NCBI RefSeq assembly: GCF_000230735.2
Contig: NC_019962.1
Span: forward strand, 1,054,001 to 1,118,000
DNA length: 64,000 nucleotides
DNA from: Natrinema pellirubrum DSM 15624
Lineage (GTDB): Archaea; Halobacteriota; Halobacteria; Halobacteriales; Natrialbaceae
Direction: 5' to 3'
A program made the position numbers and the translations under genes. This document shows, piece after piece, positions 50,062 through 59,596 of the stretch. The notes below the pieces were generated by a model, which had not been told where the DNA came from, did not search any database, and was given only the letters and a program-made list of their open reading frames with translations. Position 1 is the stretch's first letter. Each line of letters starts with the position of its first letter.

Positions 50062-51565
50062 CGTCCTCACCTCCGTCGGCGACGGCTTCGGCCTCGAGCG
50101 CCGTCTCACCGGCCTCGACGGCCTCGGTCAGGCGCGGCAGGACCTCGAAGAGGTCGCCCTCGATGAAGTAGTCCGAGAAGTCCCGGATCCGGGCGTCGGT
50201 GTCGGTGTTGACGGCGACGATGGTGTCGGACTCGTCCATGCCGACCTTGTGCTGGACCGCGCCCGACACGCCGGCCGCGATGTAGACGTCGGGCGCGACG
50301 ACCTGGCCGGTTTCGCCGATCTGGCGTTCCTCCGTCGCGTACCCCTCGACGTGGCCCTCGAATTCGTAGGAGGAGGTGACGATCCCCCGCGTGATGCCGA
50401 GTTCGGCGTCCTCGAAGGCGTCGACCAGCTCGAGCCCCAGTTCCATCCCGCGGGTCGGGTCGTCCGCGATCCCGCGCCCGAGACAGACCATCACGTCGTG
50501 GCCCGTGAGATCGATCCCGGCCTCGAGGCGGTCGTACTCGGTGATCTCGACGCGGAACCAGTCGTCGTCCAGTTGCATGTCGTGTTCGACGACGAGCCCG
50601 TCGCGGTCGTGGTCGGGCTCCATGGGCTCGAAGCTGCCCGGAATGACCGAACAGCCCTGTGGGTGAAACTCCCGGCCCGGGTTGTCGAGACAGAGTATCG
50701 TCGAGTACTCGAACCCCGAGAAGTCCGGCCGCTTCATGTGCAGGACTTTCTCGAAGGTCTTCTTCACGCCCGGTTCGCCGGTTTTGACCGGGTTCGAGAC
50801 CTCGTTCTCCTCGATGAAGAGGTCCGAACAGTCCGAGGCCAGCCCGGAGTCGAGTTCGGCCTGGACCTTCGCCGAGAGGTCGCGCCCATTGTTCGTCGCC
50901 GGGAACAGGACGTACCGGGGCTTGTCGTAGTCGCGCCAGTCGGTACTCTCGATCGAACCCTCGCCGCGGGCCATGTGGGACGCGATCTCGGTGTAGGGCT
51001 TGTGCAGGAACCGTTCCAACCTGTGGTCGTCGTGGTAGACGGCCACGTCGGCCCCGTAGGCGATCGACTCCTCGGCGAGTCCCTCGCAGTCGTCGCCCAT
51101 CAGGAACGCGACGACCCGCTCCTCGTCACCGTACTCGTCCGCGAAGTCGTCCATCAGTTCGCGGGCCTTGCCCAGCATCTCCGTCGAGACCTCGAGCAAC
51201 TCGCCGCCCTGGGTCTCACAGAACACCCACATGTCGGCGTAGTCGCCGTCCGCGAGGGCCCGGACGTGTCGCTTGTCGCGGGTGGGGTGGGAGAGGCCGT
51301 CGTCTTCCTCGGCCTCGGTCTCGGGTTCGTCGGCATCCGTCTCCGCGTCGTCGGATTCGGCGTCCGACTCGTCTTCCGCCTCGACGCCGTCGCTCTCGGC
51401 TCCGATCTCCTCGAGCCGGTCGCGGATCGCTTCGCGGGCCGTGTCGCGATCCTGGCCAGCCCGCTCGGCCTCGAGGATCGCCCGCAGTTCGTCCGCGTCG
51501 TCGACGGTCTCGAGTTCGTCGGTCAGTTCCGCTACCGTGTGGTCGTCCGGATCGATGGCCGGCAT
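50054..51565 (-). CDS. etfA: Electron transfer flavoprotein alpha subunit with N-terminal extension
   Basis: A 503-residue ETF-alpha. The FAD-binding C-terminal signature is present (VMVCLGRGIADDP near residue 350 and the region VVAPDVYIAAGVSGAVQHKVG, seen as VYIAAGVSGAVQHKVGM). The first 100 residues are extra: a small helical domain (TVAELTDELETVDDADELRA) that looks SAP- or HeH-like, then a D/E-rich linker. The rest (from DKRHVRALADGDY) follows the normal alpha subunit. The ATG at 51565 begins 1 bp after the etfB stop; a GTG at 51574 is an alternative. Confidence 0.92.
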   Translation of the reverse strand: MPAIDPDDHTVAELTDELETVDDADELRAILEAERAGQDRDTAREAIRDRLEEIGAESDGVEAEDESDAESDDAETDADEPETEAEEDDGLSHPTRDKRHVRALADGDYADMWVFCETQGGELLEVSTEMLGKARELMDDFADEYGDEERVVAFLMGDDCEGLAEESIAYGADVAVYHDDHRLERFLHKPYTEIASHMARGEGSIESTDWRDYDKPRYVLFPATNNGRDLSAKVQAELDSGLASDCSDLFIEENEVSNPVKTGEPGVKKTFEKVLHMKRPDFSGFEYSTILCLDNPGREFHPQGCSVIPGSFEPMEPDHDRDGLVVEHDMQLDDDWFRVEITEYDRLEAGIDLTGHDVMVCLGRGIADDPTRGMELGLELVDAFEDAELGITRGIVTSSYEFEGHVEGYATEERQIGETGQVVAPDVYIAAGVSGAVQHKVGMDESDTIVAVNTDTDARIRDFSDYFIEGDLFEVLPRLTEAVEAGETALEAEAVADGGEDDD

Positions 51566-51566
51566 C

Positions 51567-52436
51567 TCAATCACCCGCCTCCGCGGCGTAGGGTTGTATC
51601 TCCTCGAGTACCTCGCCCATGCCGTCGCCGGCGTCGGGATCGATCATCGTCGCCTCGCGCTCCGAGGGCGCTTTGGGGATCGGATCCACCGAGGAGACGA
51701 TCGTCGGCGAGCCGTCGAGCCCGATGTAGTCGGGGTCGAGATTCAGATCGGCGTGGTCCCACGTCGTCAGGTACTCCTCGTGGTCGGCGGCCCGCTCCTC
51801 GGTCTCGGCCCGGAGCCGCTTGCGGGTCAACCGCTGGGACGCCGTCCGGTAGGTCGGCTCGAACTCGGGATCGGTGACGACGAAACACGGCAGGGGCGCT
51901 TCGACCGTCTCGATCTCGTCGACGTCTCCCTCGACGAGCCGCTTGGCTCGCAGGGTCCGCTCGTCGGGATCGATATCGAGCGCGACGACGTGGGTGACGA
52001 TCGGCCAGTCCATCGCCCAGCAGGTCTGTGGGCCGGTCTGGCCGGTCTCCCCGTCGGCCGTCTTGAACCCCGCGAAGACGATGTCGATGTCGGCGACTTC
52101 CTCCTGGTAGGTCTCGAGGCCGGCCGAGAGCGTGATCGCCGTCGCCCACGTGTCGGAGGCTGCAAGCTCACGGTCGGACAGCAGGTAGCTGTCGTCGGTG
52201 TAGACCGTCTCCATCGCCCCCTGCAGGACCTCTGCATACCCCGGCGGTCCCATGCTCATCCCGCTGACGTGGCCGCCGTGGCGGATCTTCGTCTGGAGCG
52301 CGGCCTGCAGTGCGAACTCGTCGTTGGGGTTCATCACCGTCGGCGTCTTTCCTCGCTCTAAGTGGCCCTCCTCGTCGAACGAGACGGCCCCCTCGGAGAA
52401 GTCGGGGACGCCTTTCGTCAGTACGATCGATCGCAT
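51567..52436 (-). CDS. etfB: Electron transfer flavoprotein beta subunit
   Basis: A 289-residue ETF-beta, partner of EtfA, which holds AMP or a second FAD. Family segments are LTKGVPDFSEGAVSFDE near the start, NPNDEFALQAAL, HVSGMSMGPPGYAEVL near residue 56, DSYLLSDRELAASDTWATA and DIDIVFAGFKTADGETGQTGPQ (seen as FAGFKTADGETGQTGPQ). The start is the ATG at 52436. It opens the operon etfB-etfA-fixCX-hypothetical. Because the FixCX partner is present, this resembles the bifurcating or ETF-QO type, but flavin count cannot be judged. Confidence 0.94.
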   Translation of the reverse strand: MRSIVLTKGVPDFSEGAVSFDEEGHLERGKTPTVMNPNDEFALQAALQTKIRHGGHVSGMSMGPPGYAEVLQGAMETVYTDDSYLLSDRELAASDTWATAITLSAGLETYQEEVADIDIVFAGFKTADGETGQTGPQTCWAMDWPIVTHVVALDIDPDERTLRAKRLVEGDVDEIETVEAPLPCFVVTDPEFEPTYRTASQRLTRKRLRAETEERAADHEEYLTTWDHADLNLDPDYIGLDGSPTIVSSVDPIPKAPSEREATMIDPDAGDGMGEVLEEIQPYAAEAGD

Positions 52437-52648
52437 GAATACCCCCGTCGGTATATGACCATTGTTGACATGGCTGTGGCCTTCTATCATAGTATCAGTA
52501 TTAAGAATAGGGGTGAAAATCGCCGATAGAGAGCGCTGATCGGCGGGTCGGCGCTGTCGGCCGCCCTTCGAGACGCTCCGAGGTTCCGTCCGTAGCGTCC
52601 GCTCGAGCGGAGACAATCAGTACTGCGAGGAGCGATCGGCCGTCCGCT

Positions 52649-53506
52649 TCATTCGCGATCGCGCTCGGTCGTCCGCATCGTGATCTCGCCGTCAGCGCGG
52701 ATCGTCCCGTCGATCTCGGCGTCGGGGCCGAGTTCGAGGTCCGCACAGACGACGTCACCGAGGACCCGCGCGTCGGCGGCGACATCGACGTCGCCCTCGC
52801 GCGTGGTCACGTCGCCGTGGATGCGGGTCCCCTCGCCGACGGTGATGTCGCCGCGCGCACGGAGGCTCCCGAAAATGTTGCAGTCCGCGCCGACGGCGAT
52901 CCGTTCGGCACGGACGTTGCCATGGAGTCGGCAGTCGTCGCCGATCGTCGCGGGTGTCGAGACGCGCCAGGCGTCGTCGCCGACGGTCGCGTTCCGGGGG
53001 ATCACCAGCGGTTCGGCCTCGGAGTCGCCGTCGTCGTCCTCGACGAGTTCGGACACGAGCCGCTGGGCGGTGTCTTCCTCGCCGATCAACAGCAAGTGCT
53101 TGAGATAGACGAACAGGAAGACGATCGTCGGCATCGGGTTCCGGATGACGATCCAGCCGTTGGCTTCGAACCCCTCGTCGATCTCAACGTCGTCGCCGAT
53201 GTCGAGATCGCCGGCGACTTTGAGCCTGCCGCCGATGTGAACGCGCTCGCCGACGTAGGCGTCCTCGCCGACCAGCACGTTCTCGGCGACGTCACACCAC
53301 ATGTCGAGTCGGCAGTCGCCGTCGGCCTCGATCGCGCCGCCGAATTCGGCGGACTCGCCGGCCAGCACGTTCCGGCCGCGTACGCCGAACCCGACGGTCG
53401 AGCGGGCCCCGACGAGGACGTCCCCATCGGTAACGAGGTCGCGCTCTTGGGCTTCCGTCCCGTCGGGAACGACGAGTTCGTCGAGCGGGTCCCTGCTGAA
53501 GGCCAC
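52649..53506 (-). CDS. Bactofilin-like polymer-forming protein
   Basis: A 285-residue protein built from short beta-strand rungs, the pattern of bactofilin and polymer-forming right-handed beta-helices (VLVGEDAYVGERVHIGGRLK, DLDIGDDVEIDEGFEANGW, ITVGEGTRIHGDVTTREGDV). The two beta-helix halves (residues about 20-120 and 165-285) are split by a hydrophobic stretch IVFLFVYLKHLLLIGE and an acidic helix. The start is a GTG at 53506. A minus-strand TTTATTAG at 53531-53538 (25-32 bp upstream) supports a leaderless message from this GTG. It may form a membrane-linked scaffold; role inferred from family. Confidence 0.8.
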   Translation of the reverse strand: MAFSRDPLDELVVPDGTEAQERDLVTDGDVLVGARSTVGFGVRGRNVLAGESAEFGGAIEADGDCRLDMWCDVAENVLVGEDAYVGERVHIGGRLKVAGDLDIGDDVEIDEGFEANGWIVIRNPMPTIVFLFVYLKHLLLIGEEDTAQRLVSELVEDDDGDSEAEPLVIPRNATVGDDAWRVSTPATIGDDCRLHGNVRAERIAVGADCNIFGSLRARGDITVGEGTRIHGDVTTREGDVDVAADARVLGDVVCADLELGPDAEIDGTIRADGEITMRTTERDRE

Positions 53507-53644
53507 ACTCGGGCCCAAAGGGGGCACCACCTAATAAACCTCGCGCGTCGTCAGTCGTCCGTCGGACGCCCGTCTGCCGGTCCCGGCGCTCGACCGCCGT
53601 GCCCAGTCGCCTCGCTTTTACACCCCCGTTGCGTACTCCCGGTC

Positions 53645-53842
53645 ATGACTACGCTCGCATTCGACGACGAGGGCGTCGACGTCGTCTACGAAGGCACCGA
53701 GTTCCGTCTCGAGAAGGACCTGATCGAGGAAGCCACCGAGAAGTCCTACTACGACGTGACCGACCACGAGGTACTACAGATCGTCGCCGAACAGCCGAAC
53801 CTGCAGGGTGAGCCACGACGCGTCGGTGACATTCTAGACTGA
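53645..53842 (+). CDS. DUF5800-family small protein
   Basis: A 65-residue acidic protein: TTLAFDDEGVDVVYEGTEFR, LEKDLIEEATEKSYYDVTDH, VLQIVAEQPNLQGEPRRVGD. It is recognisable as the haloarchaeal DUF5800 family, of unknown role. Divergent from the bactofilin-like gene and convergent with the membrane gene that ends at 53854. Confidence 0.8.
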   Translation: MTTLAFDDEGVDVVYEGTEFRLEKDLIEEATEKSYYDVTDHEVLQIVAEQPNLQGEPRRVGDILD

Positions 53843-53853
53843 ATCCGACCCGG

Positions 53854-54417
53854 TCAGTAGACCACGTGGAGTAACACGAAGACGACGATCCCCAGCGAGA
53901 ACGAGACCAGCCACAGCGACGCCGCGACGCGGCCGATCCGGGCGTGGCTCGTCGCCGGGATCTCCGCGACCGGCCGCGAGGCCGCAAGCAGGAGAACGTA
54001 GTACAGCAGCGGGATACAGACGATCGCCAGCAGGATGTGGATCGCCAGCAGCGGCAGGTAGACGAACTGCTCGATCGTCGCCGGCCCCGGGAAGTCCGAC
54101 GGTCCGCCCATCACCGTCAGTCGATAGAGATAGAGCGCGAGAAACGTCGCGAACAGCCCGAACGACGACAGCATCGCGACCCGGTGCCGGCCGATCGCGC
54201 CGCGGCGGATCGCCCGCCAGCCGACCGCGATCGTCCCGATCGCGACCGCGCTGATGATGGCGTTGACCGCCGGAATCGCGTCGATGACCCACTCCGGGGC
54301 GGCGGGCACGCTCGAGGCGGGGATCCGGCCGCCGGCGGCCGCGAAGACCACCGCTAGCGACACGACGCTCAACACGCCGGTAAGCAGGCGCACGCGCTCT
54401 CGAGGGACGTATTCCAT
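53854..54417 (-). CDS. DUF420-type membrane protein
   Basis: A 187-residue membrane protein with about five spans. Histidines sit in or near helix boundaries (RHRVAMLSSFGLFATFLALY, LLAIHILLAIVCIPLLYYVL, HARIGRVAASLWL), which is the DUF420 pattern. Members are found near haem-copper oxidase assembly genes, and one Staphylococcus member (CtaM) is needed for oxidase maturation. Such a role here is possible but not shown. The start is the ATG at 54417. Confidence 0.85.
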   Translation of the reverse strand: MEYVPRERVRLLTGVLSVVSLAVVFAAAGGRIPASSVPAAPEWVIDAIPAVNAIISAVAIGTIAVGWRAIRRGAIGRHRVAMLSSFGLFATFLALYLYRLTVMGGPSDFPGPATIEQFVYLPLLAIHILLAIVCIPLLYYVLLLAASRPVAEIPATSHARIGRVAASLWLVSFSLGIVVFVLLHVVY

Positions 54418-54519
54418 GTGTGGACGTTCGAGTGGAGCGGGAAAGTGGTTGCTCTCTCCGCTGGACGACTCGTGCAGGGAGAGACGATAGATCGGCTCCG
54501 AGGGGGCACGAGGACTGGA

Positions 54520-54768
54520 CTACCTCGCGGCGGGTCGTCGTTCGGACCGATCCCGAATCAGGACGGTCACGAACGAGAGGACGAAATCGAAGATGAGCGC
54601 CGCCAATACCCCGTACCGAATCAGGAAGAAGCTCCCTGCGACCGCGGCAATCACCCCGGCGATTGCTGCGGACCCGGTTCCGGTGGCAGCGGTGGACCGG
54701 TACACGTGGTATCCGACACCCACCTGGAGGACGAACGCGATGAGACCGAACAAAGATATTGCGGGCAT
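54520..54768 (-). CDS. Small membrane protein (82 aa)
   Basis: A protein of 82 residues with three predicted spans (ISLFGLIAFVLQVGVGYHVY, AAIAGVIAAVAGSFFLIRYG, LAALIFDFVLSFVTVLIRD) and a basic tail RDRSERRPAAR facing the cytoplasm. It is preceded by a TATA-like AT-rich stretch (TATATAATTGC on the minus strand) 25-35 bp before the ATG. Not assigned to a family. Confidence 0.65.
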   Translation of the reverse strand: MPAISLFGLIAFVLQVGVGYHVYRSTAATGTGSAAIAGVIAAVAGSFFLIRYGVLAALIFDFVLSFVTVLIRDRSERRPAAR

Positions 54769-55055
54769 TCAACAGCGATTCGGAGAGTGCAATTATATAC
54801 ATGCCGGTGCCTGTGAGTGAAATTCCCCTCTGCAGGCGGTCGTATCGCTGCCCGTCGACCGGTAGTTCGTGACAACCAGTCGTGGTCTTCGTGCTGTCGC
54901 TGACAGGCACTGTTCTTTCGACTTCGAGTAGTAACAATCGCGGTAGTTGACGCCGTGGCTCGTCGGTGTAGCGTCGGAAAGGATTATGCGTGGGTGATGT
55001 CCACGAAGGGAAATCACCTGCATCGGTTTGGGGTGGAGCTCAGCCACCTGTGCGA

Positions 55056-55140
<85 letters not shown>

Positions 55141-55176
55141 TCGCGGTCTCTGTCTGCACTCAATGGTATCCAGTGT

Positions 55177-55186
55177 GATTATAAAA
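55177..55186 (-). promoter_or_regulatory. TATA box of tRNA-Leu
   Basis: TTTTATAATC on the minus strand lies 37-46 bp before the mature 5' end of tRNA-Leu, leaving a short leader for RNase P removal. Confidence 0.55.
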
Positions 55187-55362
55187 GCCCTTTCCTTTGG
55201 ATCGGCGACTGCGGCCGGATCACACGTGGACGACGGTCCCGCGTGACAGGTTCGCGGACTACTCGTCCGACCGAGACGCCATGGGCGCGAACACGTGCGG
55301 CATATTCTTGCCGCGCCCCGCGAGACACAAAGGTTTCAACGCTCGAGCGAAATCTCAGATCG

Positions 55363-56091
55363 ATGCAGTCGGGACGAACACGCGCGCTCGCAGGTGCTGT
55401 CGTGGCCAGCGGCATGGTCGCAGCGGGTCTGCTCGTCTCGCCGTCGACGGCAATCGGGGCCGTCGACTCGCTCGCCGCCGATCCGCTTTCCTTCGGCTTC
55501 GTCGTCGCCGGGCTCTATCTCGTGCGGCCCCTGCTCGCGTGGCCGACCACGCCGCTCGCGGCCGTCGTCGGCTACGGGTACGGCGTCGCCGTCGGCGTTC
55601 CGATCGCACTCGCAGGCGTTGTCGTCACCGTCCTGCCGATCTTTGTCGCCGTCGGCTGGCTCGCTGGCGACGAGTCGACCGAGGATGTCCCCACGACGTC
55701 GAACGGGTGGGACGAGGGCGGACTCCTCGAGCGTACCGGCGACGCCGTCGATCGTTACTACGAGACCGCGGGGCCGCTTCGGGGCGTCGTCGCCTCGCGG
55801 CTGGCCCCGATCCCGTCGGACGTCGCGACGTGTGCCGCGGCAGTCAGCGACGTTTCGCTCCGGTGGTTCCTCGTGGGCACGGCGGTCGGCGAACTCCCAT
55901 GGACGATCGCTGCGGTCGTCGTCGGAGCCTCCGCGGCGACGGCGACAGCGGGCGGGATCGGCGACGCCGGGCTGGCAGTGTCGCTGGCCGGCCTTCTCGC
56001 GGCCTGTCTCTTGCTCGCCGGGCCCGCCTACCGCACGCTCCGATCGCGAGACCCGCTCCGAACGGGAAACGGCCAGTCGACGGACAACTGA
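55363..56091 (+). CDS. TVP38/TMEM64 (VTT-domain) membrane protein
   Basis: A 242-residue membrane protein of the VTT/DedA superfamily. Five or six spans are visible: ALAGAVVASGMVAAGLLVSP, FGFVVAGLYLVRPLLAWPTT, AAVVGYGYGVAVGVPIALAG, LVGTAVGELPWTIAAVVVGA and VSLAGLLAACLLLAGPAY. The RPLLAWPTTPLAAVVGYGYG and SRLAPIPSDVATCAAAVSDV segments correspond to the family's re-entrant loops. Members are thought to move or scramble lipids. The start is the ATG at 55363; the frame is open farther upstream, but that part runs opposite the tRNA. Confidence 0.82.
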   Translation: MQSGRTRALAGAVVASGMVAAGLLVSPSTAIGAVDSLAADPLSFGFVVAGLYLVRPLLAWPTTPLAAVVGYGYGVAVGVPIALAGVVVTVLPIFVAVGWLAGDESTEDVPTTSNGWDEGGLLERTGDAVDRYYETAGPLRGVVASRLAPIPSDVATCAAAVSDVSLRWFLVGTAVGELPWTIAAVVVGASAATATAGGIGDAGLAVSLAGLLAACLLLAGPAYRTLRSRDPLRTGNGQSTDN

Positions 56092-56208
56092 TCGAACGGC
56101 CCACTGCTACTCGTCGCTCCTCGCTCTCGAGTCCATCGACCAGCGACTCGCTCATCGCCGGGAGTTGCGTCTCGAGTCTGGCGTTCGGCTCGAAATACCG
56201 AGAACGGA

Positions 56209-56382
56209 TCAGCGGAAGGGGTCGCTACAGTCGATGATGACCCCGTGGTGGGGACAAACGTACTTGCAGTGGCGCTTGTACATCGGGGCTTCGCAGTGGG
56301 GACACCGCGGCGCGCCGGCTCCGTCGCTCGAGGCTGCCGTCTCCCTACCATCGACGGAGCCGTCCCCAGCGTCGGCAGTCAT
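56209..56382 (-). CDS. HVO_2523-type small zinc-finger protein (57 aa)
   Basis: A 57-residue protein: a disordered N-terminus (residues 1-24), then RCPHCEAPMYKRHCKYVCPH and HGVIIDCSDPFR. CPHC, HC, CPHH and DC ligands form one or two zinc sites. The pattern CPHCEAPMYKRHCKYVCPxHG is that of the haloarchaeal HVO_2523 zinc-finger family, named from memory. The ATG at 56382 and stop at 56209 bound the frame exactly. It is short enough to be missed by length cut-offs. It lies upstream of the ribonucleotide reductase gene on a different transcript. Confidence 0.75.
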   Translation of the reverse strand: MTADAGDGSVDGRETAASSDGAGAPRCPHCEAPMYKRHCKYVCPHHGVIIDCSDPFR

Positions 56383-56491
56383 ACGACGCCGTTCGCGCCG
56401 GCCGGTGCTAAGTGTGGTGTTTGCGGTGACGCTCCCGGCCGCTGTCCCGAAAAAACGACCGCGAAAACGGAACCGATCCCTCAGTTAGCGC

Positions 56492-59400
56492 TCAGCACTC
56501 GCTCCAGCCACAGGACTCGCAGGTCTTGCAGCCTTCGGAGAAGTACAGCGACATCGAACCGCAGTCGGGACACTCCGGCGACTCGCCGGCCTCGATGAGG
56601 TCCTGGGTCGTGTCGTCGGCGTCCGCGGACGCGGCGGCCGCCCCGCCGTCGGTCTTCGGCCCGTCGTAGACCTCGGCGTCGGCCGACTCCTCAAGGGTCT
56701 GCTGTTTCGGATACGGCTTGTCGATCTCACCCTCGAGGTACCGGCGCATCGCAGTGCCGATGGCGTCGGGGATGGACTGGATCTGTTCGCCCTTGTCCCA
56801 GGCGACTTTCGGCGACCGGGTCCCACAGAGTTCGTCGACGATCTCCTCGGGGTCGACACCGGAGCGCAGCGAGGTCGAGATGACCTTCGCCAGCGCCTCG
56901 GTGAAGGAGTTGGTGAAGCCGCCCGAATGGCCGATGTTGGCGAACAGCTCGAACGGCTGACCGGTCTCGGGATCTTCGTTGATCGTCACGTAGATCTTCC
57001 CGTAGCCGGTGTCGATACGCTGGCTGACACCCTGCAGGGCGTCGGGCCGCTCGCGCTTCTCGGTGAAGTCGACCTGGACGGGCTCGCCGTCCTCGTCGAG
57101 GAGTCCGCCGACGTCCGCCTCGAGGACGTCCTGGACTTCCTCGCTCTCGAGGAACGCCGTTAGGCCGCCGAAGATCTCGTCGATCTGCTCGACGAGGGCC
57201 TGTGCGGCCTCGGTCTCGTCGGCGAAGTCGGCGTTGTCAGCGCGGGTGGTCAGCACCTGCTTGCTGCGGGTGCCGTCGCGGTAGTAGGTGACGCCCTTGC
57301 CGCCGTGTTCGTAGATGTACTCGAACACGTCCTTGGCGTCCTCGAGCGTGGAGTCGTTTGGCGCGTTGACCGTCTTCGAGATCGCGGAGTCGACGCCTTC
57401 CTGACAGGCGACCTGGACGCCGGCGTGTTCCTTCGCCGAGAGATCGCCGGTCGTGACGAACAGTTCGCCGATGGCGTCGGGCACTGTCGAGAGTCCCTCG
57501 ACCCCGTCGAACTGGTTGGTGGCCATCTGCTCTTTGGCCTCTTCTTTGACCGCGTCGACGTCGATGTCGTTGTCCTCGAGAACGCGGAGGAAGTAATCGT
57601 CGAACTCGACGAGCATCTCGTCGCCCTGGACGTCGTCGGAGACGTTCTTGTAGTAGGCGACGTTGTAGATCGGCTCACAGCCGCCGGTGGTGTTGCCGAC
57701 CATCGAGGTCGTGCCGGTCGGTGCGATGGTCGTCGTGTTGTGGTTCCGGATGGCGAACCCGTCTTCCCAGTCGTCGGCGTCGAGACCGGTCTGCTTCTCG
57801 AACCACTCGCGGTACTCGGTCGGGTTCGCGTACTTCGATTTGTCCCACTCGTCGAAGCTGCCCCGTTCTTCGGCGAGTTCGTGGGAGGTCCACTTCGAGG
57901 TGTGGTTGATGTGACGCATCAGCTGGCGTGCGACCTCGTTGGAGGTCTCGCTGCCGTATTCCATGCCGAGCTGGATGTACAGCTGTGCCAGCCCCATGAT
58001 GCCCAGGCCGATCTTGCGCATCTCCCGGACCTTCTGCTCGATCTTTTCGACCGGGAAGTCGCTCATCGTGACGACGTTCTCGAGGAACCGGGTGCCCATC
58101 TCGATGCGGCGGTCGAACTCCTCGAAGTCGATCGCCTCCTCGAGGAAGGCATCGACGGCCTCGGCTCGCGACTCGTACTCGTCGCCGTGGTCGTCGTACC
58201 AGACGCGCCAGTCGGGGGCCTCCAGATCGGCGAGCGTCGAGAGGTTGATGTGCCCGAGGTTACAGGCCTCGTACTCCTCGAGGGGCTGCTCGCCGCAGGG
58301 GTTGGTCGCGAGGATGCGGTGGTCGGGGTGTTTCTCGACGTCGAAGGAGTGTTGTTTGTTGATCCGCTCGAGGTAGACGACGCCGGGTTCGCCGTTCTCG
58401 TGGGCACCCTCGACGATGTCGTCCCAGAGTTCTTCGGCCGGGATCGACAGCTCTTCGCCGACCTCGACGTGGTCGCCGAGGCCGAACATCTCGTAGAGTT
58501 CCTTCGTCTCGGCCGTGGCGATGTGGGGTTCGCCCGTTCGGGGGTTGGTGAACGTGAACTCCTCGCCGTTCTTGACGGCGTCCATGAAGTCGTCGGTGAT
58601 GCCGACGGAGATGTTGAAGTTCGAGAGGTGGCCCTCGACCGCGTTCCGGAGGTGCTTGGGGACCCGCCCGTCGTCGTCGATGAGTTCGCGGGCCTCCTCG
58701 AGGGCATCCTGGAAGGAGGTGTGCGTGTAGTCGTCGGGGTCGTTCAGCCGCAGCGTCTCGGCCAGCGAGACGTCCTTGTTCTTGGCGTGGATGAACTGGA
58801 TGACGTCCGGGTGAGAGACGCGCATGACGCCCATCTGTGCGCCGCGGCGGGCGCCGCCCTGGGCGATCGTCTCGCACATCTGGTCGTAGGTGCGCATGAA
58901 CGTGATCGGGCCGCTGGCGATGCCGCCGGTCGAGCCGACTGCGTCGCCGTAGGGCCGGAGCCGCCAGAAGGCATAGCCCATCCCGCCGCCGCTCTGGAAG
59001 ACCTGCGCGGCCTCCTTGGCGGTCTGGTGGATATCGTCGATGTCGTCCTCGGGGGAGTCGACGAAACACGCCGAGAGCTGCTGGAGTTCGTCACCGGCGT
59101 TCATCAGGGTCGGCGAGTTCGGCATGAAATCCAGGTTTTCCATCATGCCCTGGAACTCGTCGGCGACGTCCTCGACGTGGTCGCGGATCTCGTCGGGGAG
59201 TTCGGGGACGACGGTGTCGTAGGCGAACTTGTTGACGTTGTGGATAGACAGCGTGGCTTCGGCGTCGTCCTCGGCGGTGGTGCCCGCGCCGAACACGTCC
59301 GCGGCGAGTTCGTCCCGTCGCGGGTGGTCGGGCTTGAGCTGGTCGGGCGTAACCGTAATCTCAGTATCGCGGTTTTCGGCTTCGTAGACGGCCTCGGCCA

Positions 59401-59596
59401 GCGCGATGTTCTTGCCGACGCGGTCGAAGAGATCCTCCTGGGCCTCGATGAGGTTGCCGTCGGCGTTCTTGCGGAGATAACGGGCCGGCAGAATGTCGTG
59501 ATAGGCGTTGTCGGTCAACCGCTCCTCGAGGGTTTCCCCCTCGGTGCGCTTGATCGGGAGCGTCAACTCCTCCGCGGAGAGCTCGGCGTCGCTCAT
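56492..59596 (-). CDS. nrdJ: Class II adenosylcobalamin-dependent ribonucleoside-diphosphate reductase
   Basis: A 1034-residue enzyme making deoxyribonucleotides, using adenosylcobalamin to generate the thiyl radical, so no NrdB partner is needed. Features: N-terminal KRTEGETLEERL, LQQLSACFVDSPEDD near residue 174 (redox Cys), SGGGMGYAFWRLRP, NPCGEQPL near residue 430 (catalytic Cys) and TTTIAPTGTTSMVGNTTGGCEPIYN (seen as APTGTTSMVGNTTGG). The C-terminus has CPDCG...CKTCESCGWSEC near 1005-1034, a zinc/redox tail. A leader of about 80 nt is expected from a CGTTTTATGATG TATA-like box near 59700. The window's cobalamin operon supplies its cofactor. Confidence 0.96.
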   Translation of the reverse strand: MSDAELSAEELTLPIKRTEGETLEERLTDNAYHDILPARYLRKNADGNLIEAQEDLFDRVGKNIALAEAVYEAENRDTEITVTPDQLKPDHPRRDELAADVFGAGTTAEDDAEATLSIHNVNKFAYDTVVPELPDEIRDHVEDVADEFQGMMENLDFMPNSPTLMNAGDELQQLSACFVDSPEDDIDDIHQTAKEAAQVFQSGGGMGYAFWRLRPYGDAVGSTGGIASGPITFMRTYDQMCETIAQGGARRGAQMGVMRVSHPDVIQFIHAKNKDVSLAETLRLNDPDDYTHTSFQDALEEARELIDDDGRVPKHLRNAVEGHLSNFNISVGITDDFMDAVKNGEEFTFTNPRTGEPHIATAETKELYEMFGLGDHVEVGEELSIPAEELWDDIVEGAHENGEPGVVYLERINKQHSFDVEKHPDHRILATNPCGEQPLEEYEACNLGHINLSTLADLEAPDWRVWYDDHGDEYESRAEAVDAFLEEAIDFEEFDRRIEMGTRFLENVVTMSDFPVEKIEQKVREMRKIGLGIMGLAQLYIQLGMEYGSETSNEVARQLMRHINHTSKWTSHELAEERGSFDEWDKSKYANPTEYREWFEKQTGLDADDWEDGFAIRNHNTTTIAPTGTTSMVGNTTGGCEPIYNVAYYKNVSDDVQGDEMLVEFDDYFLRVLEDNDIDVDAVKEEAKEQMATNQFDGVEGLSTVPDAIGELFVTTGDLSAKEHAGVQVACQEGVDSAISKTVNAPNDSTLEDAKDVFEYIYEHGGKGVTYYRDGTRSKQVLTTRADNADFADETEAAQALVEQIDEIFGGLTAFLESEEVQDVLEADVGGLLDEDGEPVQVDFTEKRERPDALQGVSQRIDTGYGKIYVTINEDPETGQPFELFANIGHSGGFTNSFTEALAKVISTSLRSGVDPEEIVDELCGTRSPKVAWDKGEQIQSIPDAIGTAMRRYLEGEIDKPYPKQQTLEESADAEVYDGPKTDGGAAAASADADDTTQDLIEAGESPECPDCGSMSLYFSEGCKTCESCGWSEC

